This document shows positions 32,892 through 42,239 of a stretch of DNA of 64,000 nucleotides, one piece after another. Position 1 is the stretch's first letter, and each line of letters starts with the position of its first letter. The translations under genes and the position numbers were made by a program. The notes under the pieces are model-generated. The model ran no database searches, was not told the DNA's origin, and was given only the letters and a program-made list of their open reading frames with translations. Origin of the DNA: CAVVUF01 sp963751425 (lineage in GTDB: Bacteria > Chloroflexota > Anaerolineae > Anaerolineales > UBA4823); NCBI GenBank assembly GCA_963751425.1, contig CAVVUF010000001.1:992001-1056000 (forward strand). Direction: 5' to 3'.

Positions 32892-34520
32892 ATGCAAACT
32901 GATACTCTCATCATCGGCTGTGGGATCGCCGGAGCGACGGCTGCCCTGCACCTTGCAGCGGACAGCCAGCGGCAGATCATACTGCTGACGCGTGCGGAGG
33001 ATCCCATCGACTCAAACTCGCAATACGCGCAGGGTGGGATCGTCGGGCGTGGCCTGGATGATACCCCCGAGCTGCTTGCCCAGGATATTCTCAACGCAGG
33101 AGCCGGTTTATCTTACCCACCTGCTGTTAAGCTCATTTCCGAAGAGGGTCCCCCTCTGCTCCAAAAAATCCTAATTGAGCAATGTGAGCTCTCTTTCGAT
33201 CATGATGCCAACGGTCATTTGGTATATGGCCTTGAGGCCGCTCACTCGTGCAGGCGGATTTTGCACTTTGGAGATGCCACGGGCAGGGTCATAATGCAGG
33301 CACTGCTCAAGAAAATCGCCGAAAAACCGAACATTACTTTACTCGTCGGTTTCTCGGTTGTCGATCTCATCACTTTCCCGCACCACGCCAAAGATCCATT
33401 AACCACTTACCAGCCCACCACCTGCCATGGTGCTTATGCTTTGCAGCAAGCTACCGGTAAAGTAGTCCCCATCTTGGCAGCCAGTACGATCCTTGCTTCC
33501 GGTGGCTTAGGTCAGATTTTTCAGAACACGACCAACCCGGCGGGATCGCGCGGCGATGGGTTGGCAATGGCTTACCGTGCAGGAGCACGGGTAATTAATA
33601 CGGAATATGTCCAGTTTCACCCGACCGCCTTTCACCAGCTGACCACGACCAAATTCTTGATCAGCGAGGCAGTCCGTGGCGAGGGTGGCGTGCTTCTCAC
33701 CCCTGCGGGCAAACCCTTCATGGAACGTTATTCACCTGAGTGGAAGGACCTGGCGCCGCGCGATGTGGTCGCACGCTCGATCTACTGGGAAATGCTGGAA
33801 AACGGTTACCCTTACGTTCTATTGGATATCGCCTCATATAAATCCGCTGACTATCTGCGCGAGCGCTTCCCTCAGATCTATGCTTACTGCCTGAAGAATA
33901 ACCTTGACATCACCCAACAGCCGATCCCGGTCGTACCCGCTGCACATTACTTTTGTGGTGGGGTCATAGTCGATTTATGGGGGCGGACGACCGTCTCAGG
34001 GCTCTATGCAGCCGGAGAAGTCTCTTGCACAGGCTTACATGGCGCTAACCGCCTGGCATCCACTTCTTTATTGGAAGGGCTTGTCTGGGGTTATCGCGTT
34101 GCAGAAGATATTCGGGGTAAAGTCGTGAATGACCCAATTATTGAAACTCAAATCCCACAATGGGATGACTCTGGTCTGCTCTATAATGCGGACACAACCT
34201 TGATCCAGGGTGATATGCAGACCATTCGCAATCTGATGTGGCACTATGTGGGTCTTGTGCGCAGCGAATACCGCTTGAACCGCGCCGTGCGTGAGCTGCG
34301 TACTCTTTGGTTGGACATCGAAGAGTTCTATCGAAAAACCCGCTTAAACGACAGTTTGATCGGGTTGCGCAACAGTGTCCAGGCAGCCCTAATTGTCGCC
34401 CAGGCAGCCCAACAAAACCGGGTCAGCCGGGGTTGTCATTATCGCGAAGACACCCAGGCACTCGATAACACGCGCCCTCCTACGGACCAGTTTATTAAAT
34501 TGAGCGGGGGACTATACTGA
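32892..34520 (+). CDS. nadB: L-aspartate oxidase (NadB)
   Basis: 542 residues. An FAD enzyme that oxidises L-aspartate to iminoaspartate for NadA, in the succinate dehydrogenase/fumarate reductase flavoprotein family. Visible: the dinucleotide-binding start TLIIGCGIAGATAAL, DSNSQYAQGGI, the substrate/active-site region FHPTAFH with SEAVRGEGG, then PAAHYFCGGVIVDLWGRTTV and the FAD-binding LYAAGEVSCTGLHGANRLASTSLLEG. The C-terminal helical domain is present. It begins 6 bp after nadA. Oxygen or fumarate may be the electron acceptor; the habitat inferred for this lineage favours fumarate, but this is not shown. Confidence 0.94.
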   Translation: MQTDTLIIGCGIAGATAALHLAADSQRQIILLTRAEDPIDSNSQYAQGGIVGRGLDDTPELLAQDILNAGAGLSYPPAVKLISEEGPPLLQKILIEQCELSFDHDANGHLVYGLEAAHSCRRILHFGDATGRVIMQALLKKIAEKPNITLLVGFSVVDLITFPHHAKDPLTTYQPTTCHGAYALQQATGKVVPILAASTILASGGLGQIFQNTTNPAGSRGDGLAMAYRAGARVINTEYVQFHPTAFHQLTTTKFLISEAVRGEGGVLLTPAGKPFMERYSPEWKDLAPRDVVARSIYWEMLENGYPYVLLDIASYKSADYLRERFPQIYAYCLKNNLDITQQPIPVVPAAHYFCGGVIVDLWGRTTVSGLYAAGEVSCTGLHGANRLASTSLLEGLVWGYRVAEDIRGKVVNDPIIETQIPQWDDSGLLYNADTTLIQGDMQTIRNLMWHYVGLVRSEYRLNRAVRELRTLWLDIEEFYRKTRLNDSLIGLRNSVQAALIVAQAAQQNRVSRGCHYREDTQALDNTRPPTDQFIKLSGGLY

Positions 34521-34561
34521 GAATTTCTTCAAAAGCTGCCAGGCAGGCAAGAGGATCAAAA

Positions 34562-35533
34562 ATGACAGAAACACCCCTTGTAATCATGACACATACGCTC
34601 CCTGAAGCCTGGATTGCCTCTCTTCAAGGCAAATGCCGGTTAGAAATTGGCCCCCAAGACGCGACTTCTTTAGCCCCCAAGCTAGAAGCCCTTCTACCCC
34701 AGGCAGAGGGTCTATTCTGCCTGCTGACCATCCCAGTCCGCGAGTCCTTGTTATCAAAAGCCCCCCATCTACGTGTGGTGAGCAACATGGCGGTTGGGTT
34801 TGATAATATAGATTTAGCAGCCTGCACCCAACGCAGCATCCCAGTGGGAAACACCCCGGGTGTATTGACCGAAGGTACAGCTGACTTGACGATGGCGTTG
34901 TTGTTGGCGGTGGCGCGGAATATCCCAAGCGCTTCGCAGGATGCCAAAGAGGGAAAGTGGAAGACCTGGTCTCCGGCGGGTTGGTTGGGCGCTGACTTGA
35001 GTGGTGCTACATTGGGCATCGTTGGGATGGGAAAAATTGGACAAGCAGTCACCCAACGGGCGCGCGGCTTTGGCATGGACATCGTCTATACCGACGAGAT
35101 CGACCATCCTGACCTGCAAGCCCAGAGGCTGCCGCTGGAAACTTTGTTGAAATTAAGCGACTTCGTCAGTCTGCATGTGCCGCTCACACCTGAGACAAGA
35201 TATTTGATTAATGAAAAATCATTGCGGCTGATGAAAAAGACTGCTTACCTGGTCAATGCCGCCCGCGGACCGATCGTAGAGCCACACGCTCTTTATCATG
35301 CCCTCAAAGCTGGGCAGATTGCCGGCGCTGCGCTGGATGTCACAGATCCTGAACCGCTGCCAGCGGACCACCCTCTCTACAGCTTGCGGAACTGCCTGAT
35401 CGTGCCGCACATTGGCTCGGCTACGCTGAATACACGTAGAAGGATGGCTGAGTTAGCCTGTGAAAACCTGTTGGCAGGGCTGGAAGGGCGCCGCCTACCG
35501 AACTGCGTAAATCCAGAAGTTTATTCAACTTGA
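34562..35533 (+). CDS. D-isomer-specific 2-hydroxyacid dehydrogenase (glyoxylate/hydroxypyruvate reductase type)
   Basis: 323 residues. NAD(P)-dependent reduction of a 2-keto acid to a D-2-hydroxy acid. The Rossmann motif LGIVGMGKIGQAV is clear, and the catalytic Arg (NAARGPIVE), Glu (DVTDPEPLP) and His (VPHIGSAT) are all present. VVSNMAVGFDNIDL and GVLTEGTADLTMALLLA are typical of glyoxylate reductase-like members. It starts 41 bp after nadB and may be carried on the same transcript. The exact substrate is unresolved. It lies 3.8 kb from the lactate-racemase cofactor genes, but no link between them is shown. Confidence 0.9.
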   Translation: MTETPLVIMTHTLPEAWIASLQGKCRLEIGPQDATSLAPKLEALLPQAEGLFCLLTIPVRESLLSKAPHLRVVSNMAVGFDNIDLAACTQRSIPVGNTPGVLTEGTADLTMALLLAVARNIPSASQDAKEGKWKTWSPAGWLGADLSGATLGIVGMGKIGQAVTQRARGFGMDIVYTDEIDHPDLQAQRLPLETLLKLSDFVSLHVPLTPETRYLINEKSLRLMKKTAYLVNAARGPIVEPHALYHALKAGQIAGAALDVTDPEPLPADHPLYSLRNCLIVPHIGSATLNTRRRMAELACENLLAGLEGRRLPNCVNPEVYST

Positions 35534-35612
35534 CCGACTGATTAGCAAGCAGCAAAAGAATGCCTTCTTATCCCACCTACTTGGGTTTATTACAAACCCA
35601 GGAATAAACAAG

Positions 35613-35636
35613 GCAAGCCGGCTCGCACCGGCTTGC
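35613..35636 (-). terminator. Hairpin GCAAGCCGG / CCGGCTTGC after the surface-protein gene
   Basis: A perfect 9-bp stem with a 6-nt loop, 28 bp beyond the stop of the minus-strand gene, followed on that strand by CTTGTTTATT. A second small hairpin (TGGGTTT-attac-AAACCCA, about 35582-35600) lies between it and the converging dehydrogenase gene. Confidence 0.7.
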
Positions 35637-35663
35637 GGATTGATTAACTGTATTTCCTGCTTA

Positions 35664-38600
35664 CTAGCGTGAAATGATGGGGAGAAAGAGTGACTGTAAG
35701 TTATTAAGGTTGAAGAGCGCGGGGTTGAGCAATCCAACCAGGCGCGCTTCAACCATATAACTTCCCACAATCATATTGGCTGTAGCCACAATGCTGGCTT
35801 GCCCATCGGTTCCAGTCTGCGCCTGGCCTCCATTTTCGAAGGTACAGCTAGGACCGTTCATCGGTGCTGAGTAAATTACCCAGGCACCAGGGACAAGATT
35901 CCCATACGCATCGGTGACCTCGACAATCAAGGGTAAGGGGAATACCCTCCCTGTTGGAGTAAACTGCAAAGAACCAGATTTGTAGGTAATATTCGCAGCA
36001 GGACCTGGTAAATTTGTCAATGTGAACTTAATTGGGGATACTCCCGGCGCATTCGTTGCCACTAGAACATCATAACTGCCCGCGATCGGATTCGCAGCAG
36101 CTCTAAGGCTGACTCTACCATCGTTACCAGTCCGTTGGGGGTTCGCTCCCATAAGGATTGCACTCACGCCGCTGGAGGGGACAGTGAATGTAATTACAAA
36201 ACCACTTTGGGGATTCCCGTATTGGTCAACCAAGATAACGGCTAAGGGCTTCGGAAAGGCAGTGAGTATTTGAGTCGATTGAGTGGATTGTGAGGTATAA
36301 ATATCCACCTCCAACCTGGCTGGTCCTAACAATTCAACCAGTATGCCCGATTGAGTGCCTCTCAGACCACGATTATCGACCATAGTGATATAGTGAGTTC
36401 CAGAGGTTTTGAAAGTGGCGTTGAACACATGACTGCCAGCATCCTGAGCTGTGAACAGGTAATCCTGCGGTAATATGGCCAGCGGATCACTGCTCAAAGA
36501 ATAGGTTGAACCTCGGTAATTGGGATTGACATTCCCGTACTTATCAACGGCAGAAACCGTGAATGGATGGATGGAACCAGCTTTGACGGGAGAGGGATAT
36601 CCGAATACATTTAAACCCACAACAGGAGCCGGCGTATTTGTTAAGTCAAAATAGACTGGAAGAACTCCCGGCGTCTCGACTGACGCAGTCACTTGATAGC
36701 TGCCAGAGTTCGTATTTGCCCCGGCGATCAGGCTGGCTTGTCCGGTCAGATCCGTTAAAACAGGGTTAGTGCCGGTATAAACCATCCCAGCCCCGATCAC
36801 AGGTCCTGTATAAGTCACGGACGCTCCCGGAACAGTATTACTGTAGGCATCTGTGATGAGGACTACGAGAGGAGAAATGAAAGCTGTCCCCACTTGAGCC
36901 GTTTGAGGAGTCCCAGAGATAACATCGATTTTCGCTGGATCAGCGGGGAGAACCACAATTCCAGTTTGTTCCCCCGTCAGGGTGCCGGATACGGTATCTG
37001 TAGCACTTAGGAAGTTATCCGGGCCGGCTGTAAGGAAGACTGCAGTGAAAGCATGCTGCCCGGCATCGGTGAGTGTAAAGGTGTAATTTACCGGCAGTGA
37101 AGCTCTTGCGTCGCTGCTGGAAAACACAACAGTGCCAATATAATCGGAGACAATCTGGTTCCATTGGTCACGCACGGTCACGGTAAATACTCCAGTTTCG
37201 CCCGCACGAACTGGTGATGGATATCCCGAGACATCTAACCAGGCAGGACCGGCGGCAAGGTTCGTTAATTGGAACTGCACCGGTGCAATGGAAATGTGGT
37301 TGGTTCCAGCAGTCACTTCATAACTGCCAGCAAGCATATTAGCCGTAGCTGCTACAGATGCTTTACCGTCTGGCCCGGTAAGAATTGGCATCGTCTCTGT
37401 AAAAGTTGCGCTGGAGCCGCTAGCTGGAGCCGAAAAATATATCGGCAGGCCAACGACAGGGGTTTGATCAGGATATTGGGCGGTCACTTCTAAACGATCC
37501 ATGAAGGAGGTGCCAATTAAAGTCGATTGGGGTGAGCCGCCTGTGACAGTCAAGATAGGATTCTCACAGCGTGTCAGGGTTACTGTATCCGCTGTGTAAT
37601 GGATCTGAAATGCTAAATCTTCTGCCAGGAAGATACTTCCATCTGAAAGATCTCGAAAAGTACCTAAAATCACATCATCCGGAGTACCATCCCCACCGGT
37701 ACGCTGGATCAACGTGAATTCGGTACCTACAAGAGGATTGAAATTAGGATCAACCGCTACCGAAAGAACTGTATCTGTGATTCGGGCAGTACTCAAAGGA
37801 CCATATTGATCCATTTCTTGGATCACAATCTGATCATAACCACTCCCGGGTTGTGTACCGCGCAAATCAAAAGAAAGCACACGATCAGCCTGACCTGGTG
37901 TATTCGTTCCCGTTTGCAGCGCACCAGTAACGGTCAAAACACCCGTGCTGCGCGTCAATTCCCCAGTCACCACATCCAGTTGATCGCCAACTCCAACGGT
38001 ACCCCCCCCTGAGCCATCCCGGTAATAAATGCGACCGAGTATTCCGCTGCCATAAAGGTTCATTTCCCCGGAGCCACTATTGCTGCGCACGAAATCGCCG
38101 AAATTGGTCCCCTCAGGAGTAATATTTAGATTGAGGGTACCAGAGCCAGATCGCCGTAAGCTCTTGATACCAGTCGGATCTTGCAGCTTAGCCAGGTTTA
38201 AGGTCCCAGTAATGACAACTTGTGTGTTGGATTGCAGAATGGAGTCTAAGCTCGTGAAGCTCATACTACCGGGGCCGCGGAAATGCACAGAACTATGGTT
38301 GATGATCAAAGCGTTCTGCAGCACAAGGTCTGCAGACATATTTCCGAGCGTAGGAGGGGTACCGGGAGTGTTGCAAGGGTTAGAGGAACACAACAACGAA
38401 ATCGGTCCACTCCCGACCGAATCGTTACCACCTAACAGCAGCGTGCCTCCATGAATATTGGTTCCGCCCGAATAGGAATTTTCCCCAAGAAAGGCTACAG
38501 GGCTCCCTGATCTAACAATTACAGCAAAATGAGCATCTCCTGAGGCATCCCTGATATCACCAGAAAAGGTCAAATTCCCGGAGGATGCATTTGTCATTGA

Positions 38601-39020
38601 AAGATCGCTGTCCAGCACCACCGGAGCAGATATGGTATGAGAAGCCTGGCCTGTCACATAGACCGTTGCAGGGGACGATGATGCAGATTCAAAAATAAGG
38701 CTGCCTCCATGTTCCCCAGCAATGGTATAGTTATTGTCGTTGACAATAATCATCCCGCCAACGGTAACCTGGGTGGAAGAAATGATCACATTCGTGGGAA
38801 CAGATCCCCCGTCGAAGAAAGCAATCTCACCGCTGGCATTTGGATATCCCCCGGGCATCCAATTATCATCCCGGTTCCAGATATTACTGAAAGTACCCCG
38901 CCAAATTCCAGAGGCTGCAATTGATTGCATCCCACCACCAGTCACAAAAAGCAGGATTAACGCCAGGGTGATGGCAAGCAGTAGCCGAGAGAAAGAAGAA
39001 AGTTTGATTTTTAAAGACAC
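35664..39020 (-). CDS. Large surface protein: autotransporter-type beta-strand repeats plus Ig-like repeats
   Basis: 1118 residues with an N-terminal signal peptide (LLLAITLALILLFVTGG). Residues ~35-480 are beta-solenoid-like and include a PATR-type unit (YSGGTNIHGGTLLLGGN). From ~490 on there are about five ~110-residue Ig-like/filamin-like repeats that restart with phrases such as DVSGYPSPVRAGETGVFTVT and NVFGYPSPVKAGSIHPFTVS, linked by LTNL(A/P)GPA. The end is LNNLQSLFLPIISR; a short hydrophobic FLPxxxR tail of this kind may be a sorting signal in this lineage (see findings). The GTG start has GAGG 7 nt upstream. Probably an adhesin or cell-envelope protein. It has lower-GC, gene-specific codon use. 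Confidence 0.85.
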   Translation of the reverse strand: MSLKIKLSSFSRLLLAITLALILLFVTGGGMQSIAASGIWRGTFSNIWNRDDNWMPGGYPNASGEIAFFDGGSVPTNVIISSTQVTVGGMIIVNDNNYTIAGEHGGSLIFESASSSPATVYVTGQASHTISAPVVLDSDLSMTNASSGNLTFSGDIRDASGDAHFAVIVRSGSPVAFLGENSYSGGTNIHGGTLLLGGNDSVGSGPISLLCSSNPCNTPGTPPTLGNMSADLVLQNALIINHSSVHFRGPGSMSFTSLDSILQSNTQVVITGTLNLAKLQDPTGIKSLRRSGSGTLNLNITPEGTNFGDFVRSNSGSGEMNLYGSGILGRIYYRDGSGGGTVGVGDQLDVVTGELTRSTGVLTVTGALQTGTNTPGQADRVLSFDLRGTQPGSGYDQIVIQEMDQYGPLSTARITDTVLSVAVDPNFNPLVGTEFTLIQRTGGDGTPDDVILGTFRDLSDGSIFLAEDLAFQIHYTADTVTLTRCENPILTVTGGSPQSTLIGTSFMDRLEVTAQYPDQTPVVGLPIYFSAPASGSSATFTETMPILTGPDGKASVAATANMLAGSYEVTAGTNHISIAPVQFQLTNLAAGPAWLDVSGYPSPVRAGETGVFTVTVRDQWNQIVSDYIGTVVFSSSDARASLPVNYTFTLTDAGQHAFTAVFLTAGPDNFLSATDTVSGTLTGEQTGIVVLPADPAKIDVISGTPQTAQVGTAFISPLVVLITDAYSNTVPGASVTYTGPVIGAGMVYTGTNPVLTDLTGQASLIAGANTNSGSYQVTASVETPGVLPVYFDLTNTPAPVVGLNVFGYPSPVKAGSIHPFTVSAVDKYGNVNPNYRGSTYSLSSDPLAILPQDYLFTAQDAGSHVFNATFKTSGTHYITMVDNRGLRGTQSGILVELLGPARLEVDIYTSQSTQSTQILTAFPKPLAVILVDQYGNPQSGFVITFTVPSSGVSAILMGANPQRTGNDGRVSLRAAANPIAGSYDVLVATNAPGVSPIKFTLTNLPGPAANITYKSGSLQFTPTGRVFPLPLIVEVTDAYGNLVPGAWVIYSAPMNGPSCTFENGGQAQTGTDGQASIVATANMIVGSYMVEARLVGLLNPALFNLNNLQSLFLPIISR

Positions 39021-39335
39021 AGTATAGCCTCGTATTTCGAATGAAAGATATGATTGACTCTAACGCGATCCTCATTTGTAAAGGTGCAAAGAACATGCCA
39101 GACAAGATAATAAAGTAATGATTTCGACCTGCATGATCCAAAATGATTTGATAATCAGATTATATTATTATTCTCTATCCGCGAGTTTAACAGAACTGAA
39201 AGGGTGGATTGACTAACCATTTTGTTAATTGATTAAACGCATGAAATTCGAAATAATTACTGAGGTAAAAGTTCCTGGAAAAATCAACCACCGGGTATAA
39301 TTACATCCCCGATAATCGACTTAGAGGTAAAAAAA
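39021..39335. other. AT-rich divergent intergenic region
   Basis: No gene or repeat recognised. It separates the surface-protein gene (minus) from larE (plus). A TATAAT box at 39296-39301 is a candidate -10 for larE, whose AGAGG ribosome site lies at 39323-39327. Confidence 0.5.
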
Positions 39336-40145
39336 ATGGTACCTAGAGAAAAAATCGATCAATTAAAACAATCCATTACCGAAATGGGCAGCGTGATCGT
39401 AGCCTATTCAGGCGGGGTAGATAGCACTTTACTCGTTAAAATCGCACATGATTGCCTAAGCGAGAGGGCAGTGGCAGTGACAGCTATTTCTGCCAGTCTG
39501 CCCACCCAAGAACGGATCGCTGCTGAAGCAATTATTCAACAGATCGGCGCACAGTATGAGACCATCCAGAGCCTAGAAACAGATGATCCTAATTACCTGG
39601 CCAATACCTCAGAGCGATGTTTTTTCTGCAAGAGTGAAACCTATGACCAATTGTCCAGGTATGCGAAAGAACATGGCTTCAACCATATCATCGATGGTAC
39701 AAATGCCGATGATGTTGGCGATTACAGGCCCGGTCGTAAAGCTGCCAGGCAGTTTGGGGTTCGGTCACCATTACAAGAAATGGGTTTCACAAAAGCAGAC
39801 ATCCGCGAGCTGGCAAAACTTTACGGTTTACCCAATTGGGATAAACCTTCTGCGGCGTGCCTGTCATCGCGCATACCTTACGGGACAATCATCACCTTGC
39901 CGATCCTCTCCCAGGTTGAACACGCAGAGGAATTTCTGCACAATCTCGGCTTGCGTCAGGTGCGCGTCCGCCATCACAACTCCATTGCCCGGATTGAGGT
40001 GGAAGAAACTGATTTCCCCATTTTATTCCGCTACAACCAGGCTATCGTCATACACTTTAAAGAGCTGGGGTACACTTATGTCACCGTGGACCTGGCAGGA
40101 TTCCGTACGGGCAGCATGAATGAGGTTTTAAACTCACGTGGATAA
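39336..40145 (+). CDS. larE: LarE, ATP-dependent sacrificial sulfur transferase
   Basis: 269 residues. It installs sulfur on the nickel-pincer nucleotide (NPN) precursor after AMP activation. The PP-loop is SGGVDSTLLV (residues ~25-34), and GTNADDVGDYRPGRKAA and DKPSAACLSSRIPYG are LarE hallmarks. Cysteines occur at 95 and 98 (RCFFCK) and 175 (AACLSSR). This three-Cys pattern is that of LarE proteins thought to use an Fe-S cluster rather than a single sacrificial Cys. First gene of larE-larB-larC; the end overlaps larB by 8 bp. Confidence 0.93.
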   Translation: MVPREKIDQLKQSITEMGSVIVAYSGGVDSTLLVKIAHDCLSERAVAVTAISASLPTQERIAAEAIIQQIGAQYETIQSLETDDPNYLANTSERCFFCKSETYDQLSRYAKEHGFNHIIDGTNADDVGDYRPGRKAARQFGVRSPLQEMGFTKADIRELAKLYGLPNWDKPSAACLSSRIPYGTIITLPILSQVEHAEEFLHNLGLRQVRVRHHNSIARIEVEETDFPILFRYNQAIVIHFKELGYTYVTVDLAGFRTGSMNEVLNSRG

Positions 40146-40893
40146 GGAAAAGCTCGAAAAACTCCTATCACAAGTGCAAAACAGTGAGGTTACCATTGAA
40201 CAGGCCCTCGAAAAACTCAGCGTACTACCTTACGATGACTTGGGGTTTGCCCGCCTGGACCTGCACCGCGAACTGCGTACCGGGCTGCCGGAAGTAATCT
40301 TCTGCCAGAGTAAAACCTCCGCCCAAGTGGCAAGCATCTTCGAGCGCCTGGTCCAGCACCATGCCCGCGTGCTCGGTACGCGTGCCACTCCAGAGATGGC
40401 CGCGGCGGTACAAGAAATCATCCCTGAGGCACATTTCGACCCGACTTCTCGGCTAATTTCTTTAAATTCGGAAAAAAACAAACCAATATCGGAAGAGGCT
40501 CCATATATCCTCGTCGCCTGTGCAGGGACAACGGACCTGCCCGTAGCAGAAGAAGCAGCCCAAACTGCAGAATTCCTGGGGAGCAGAGTCCTGCGGGCAT
40601 ATGACGTAGGCGTAGCGGGAATCCACCGCTTACTCGGCAGCTTGGACTTAATCCGCGCTGCATCAGTCATCATCAGCATCGCCGGCATGGAGGGCGCACT
40701 CACCAGCGTGATTGGTGGATTGGCGGCTTGCCCAGTGATAGGCGTGCCGACCAGTGTGGGGTATGGCGCTAGTTTTAACGGACTGGCAGCCCTGCTGGCA
40801 ATGCTCAATTCCTGTGCAACAGGCGTGGCGGTAGTCAACATCGACAATGGCTTTGGAGCCGGGGTTTTCGCACATAAGATCTTACAAAAATGA
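40138..40893 (+). CDS. larB: LarB, NaAD carboxylase/hydrolase for the nickel-pincer cofactor
   Basis: 251 residues from a GTG at 40138 overlapping larE. It carboxylates the nicotinate ring of NaAD and releases AMP, the first step of NPN synthesis. The C-terminal half is PurE-like (ILVACAGTTDLPVAEEAA, VISIAGMEGALTSVIGGL, PVIGVPTSVGYGASFNGLAALLAMLNSC). The N-terminal part contains FARLDLHRELRTGLPEVIFC, typical of LarB. The stop overlaps the larC start as ATGA, indicating translational coupling. Confidence 0.93.
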   Translation: MDKEKLEKLLSQVQNSEVTIEQALEKLSVLPYDDLGFARLDLHRELRTGLPEVIFCQSKTSAQVASIFERLVQHHARVLGTRATPEMAAAVQEIIPEAHFDPTSRLISLNSEKNKPISEEAPYILVACAGTTDLPVAEEAAQTAEFLGSRVLRAYDVGVAGIHRLLGSLDLIRAASVIISIAGMEGALTSVIGGLAACPVIGVPTSVGYGASFNGLAALLAMLNSCATGVAVVNIDNGFGAGVFAHKILQK

Positions 40894-42077
40894 AAATCAC
40901 TTACTTTGATTGTATCTCTGGTGCAAGCGGTGACATGATCTTAGGAGCGCTAGTCGATGTTGGTCTACCTATCGAACGCTTGCAAAATGACCTGGCACTT
41001 TTAAAATTAGATGGATACGAACTCCAATCGCGCCAGGTGGTGAAAAATGGCTTCCGAGCCACAAAAGTGGATGTGCTGGTGAGAGAGGATGTGCCGGAAC
41101 GACACCTGAAGGAGATCCTCAATATTGTAGAAAACAGCCAGCTACCTGAAACCATTAAGATTAAGGCTTCAACACTCTTCACCCGACTGGCGGAAGTTGA
41201 AGCAGGCATCCATAGTACTACCCTGGATAAGGTGCACTTGCATGAGTTGGGTGGAATCGACACCATGGTCGATGTGATCGGAGTATTTCTAGGGTTAGAC
41301 GCATTGGGAGTCGATAAAGTATTTTCTTCATCAGTGCCTTTGGGACGAGGTTTCATCCGAGGAGCGCACGGGCAGATCCCCCTCCCCTCCCCTGCAACCG
41401 TCGCTTTGCTCAAAGGGGTGCCCGTCACGGGATCCGATTTGAATTTTGAGTTGGTCACCCCTACCGGGGCTGCCCTTCTCACGTCGCTGGCAGAATCCTT
41501 TGGCCCGATCCCGGCTATGACGCTTGAAGCTGTAGGATATGGGGCTGGGGGGCGCGATCTTCCCATCCCGAACATTATTCGCATTCTCCTTGGTGAAAAG
41601 GAAGGGATTGGTTCAGAGATCCTCGAGACTCTGGTAACCCTGGAAACGAACATCGATGATCTAAATCCACAGGTTTACGATTACCTGATGGGGAAGCTAT
41701 TCGAAAATAGCGCTCTGGATGTCAGCTTGACTCCCATCCAAATGAAAAAGAACCGTCCAGCTGTGCAAGTCTGGGTGCTATGTCGCCCTCAAGATGCAGC
41801 AAGCCTTGAAAAGATATTATTTGAAGGAACAAGCACACTGGGTATCCGCCGTAGCCTGGTTGAGAGACACTCCCTGCCGCGCAGCTTCCAAACTGTAGAG
41901 ACACCTTATGGGCCTGTCAAAGTAAAACTTGCACATCTCAGTGGAGGTAAAAAGCGCCCGGCTCTGGAATACGAAGACTGCAAAAAAATTGCTCAGGAGC
42001 AAGGTGTACCTCTTTGGGAAGTATATCTTGCAGTACATAAAATACTAAACCTTGACAGCCCCTCAAGCAATGAGTAA
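40890..42077 (+). CDS. larC: LarC, nickel insertion enzyme for the pincer cofactor
   Basis: 395 residues encoded in one frame, unlike Lactobacillus plantarum, where larC1 and larC2 need a frameshift. It inserts Ni into the thiolated pincer nucleotide using CTP. Motifs: MKITYFDCISGASGDMILGAL, LHELGGIDTMVDVIG (metal-site His), GAHGQIPLPSPAT, ELVTPTGAALL and the C-terminal half starting LETNIDDLNPQVYDYLM. No larA-type racemase or epimerase gene is in the window, so the user of this cofactor must be elsewhere. Confidence 0.94.
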   Translation: MKITYFDCISGASGDMILGALVDVGLPIERLQNDLALLKLDGYELQSRQVVKNGFRATKVDVLVREDVPERHLKEILNIVENSQLPETIKIKASTLFTRLAEVEAGIHSTTLDKVHLHELGGIDTMVDVIGVFLGLDALGVDKVFSSSVPLGRGFIRGAHGQIPLPSPATVALLKGVPVTGSDLNFELVTPTGAALLTSLAESFGPIPAMTLEAVGYGAGGRDLPIPNIIRILLGEKEGIGSEILETLVTLETNIDDLNPQVYDYLMGKLFENSALDVSLTPIQMKKNRPAVQVWVLCRPQDAASLEKILFEGTSTLGIRRSLVERHSLPRSFQTVETPYGPVKVKLAHLSGGKKRPALEYEDCKKIAQEQGVPLWEVYLAVHKILNLDSPSSNE

Positions 42078-42187
42078 ACTTTGAACTATGAAACAAAGGC
42101 ATCTGCCTGTCCCTACCCCTACTAACCGCAAGTCGATTGGGCTTTCGGTCTATTAGGGTCCGGTAGAGCATCTGCCTAGCGAATTTC

Positions 42188-42219
42188 ACCCTTTGGACAA
42201 ACAGCCCAAAGGGTTTTTC
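42188..42219 (+). terminator. Rho-independent terminator in the larC-proS gap
   Basis: ACCCTTTGG (42188-42196) / CCAAAGGGT (42206-42214), then TTTTCTTT. It lies only 9 nt before the proS ribosome site AGGAGG (42228-42233). It ends the lar operon or, if the upstream 110 nt can refold, attenuates proS. No T-box motif was found here. Confidence 0.8.
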
Positions 42220-42239
42220 TTTATTACAGGAGGCGGTTT

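Noticed and set aside
42078..42239. T-box in front of proS
   Set aside because: The conserved GGTGG-type antiterminator motif is missing; only a terminator hairpin is present.
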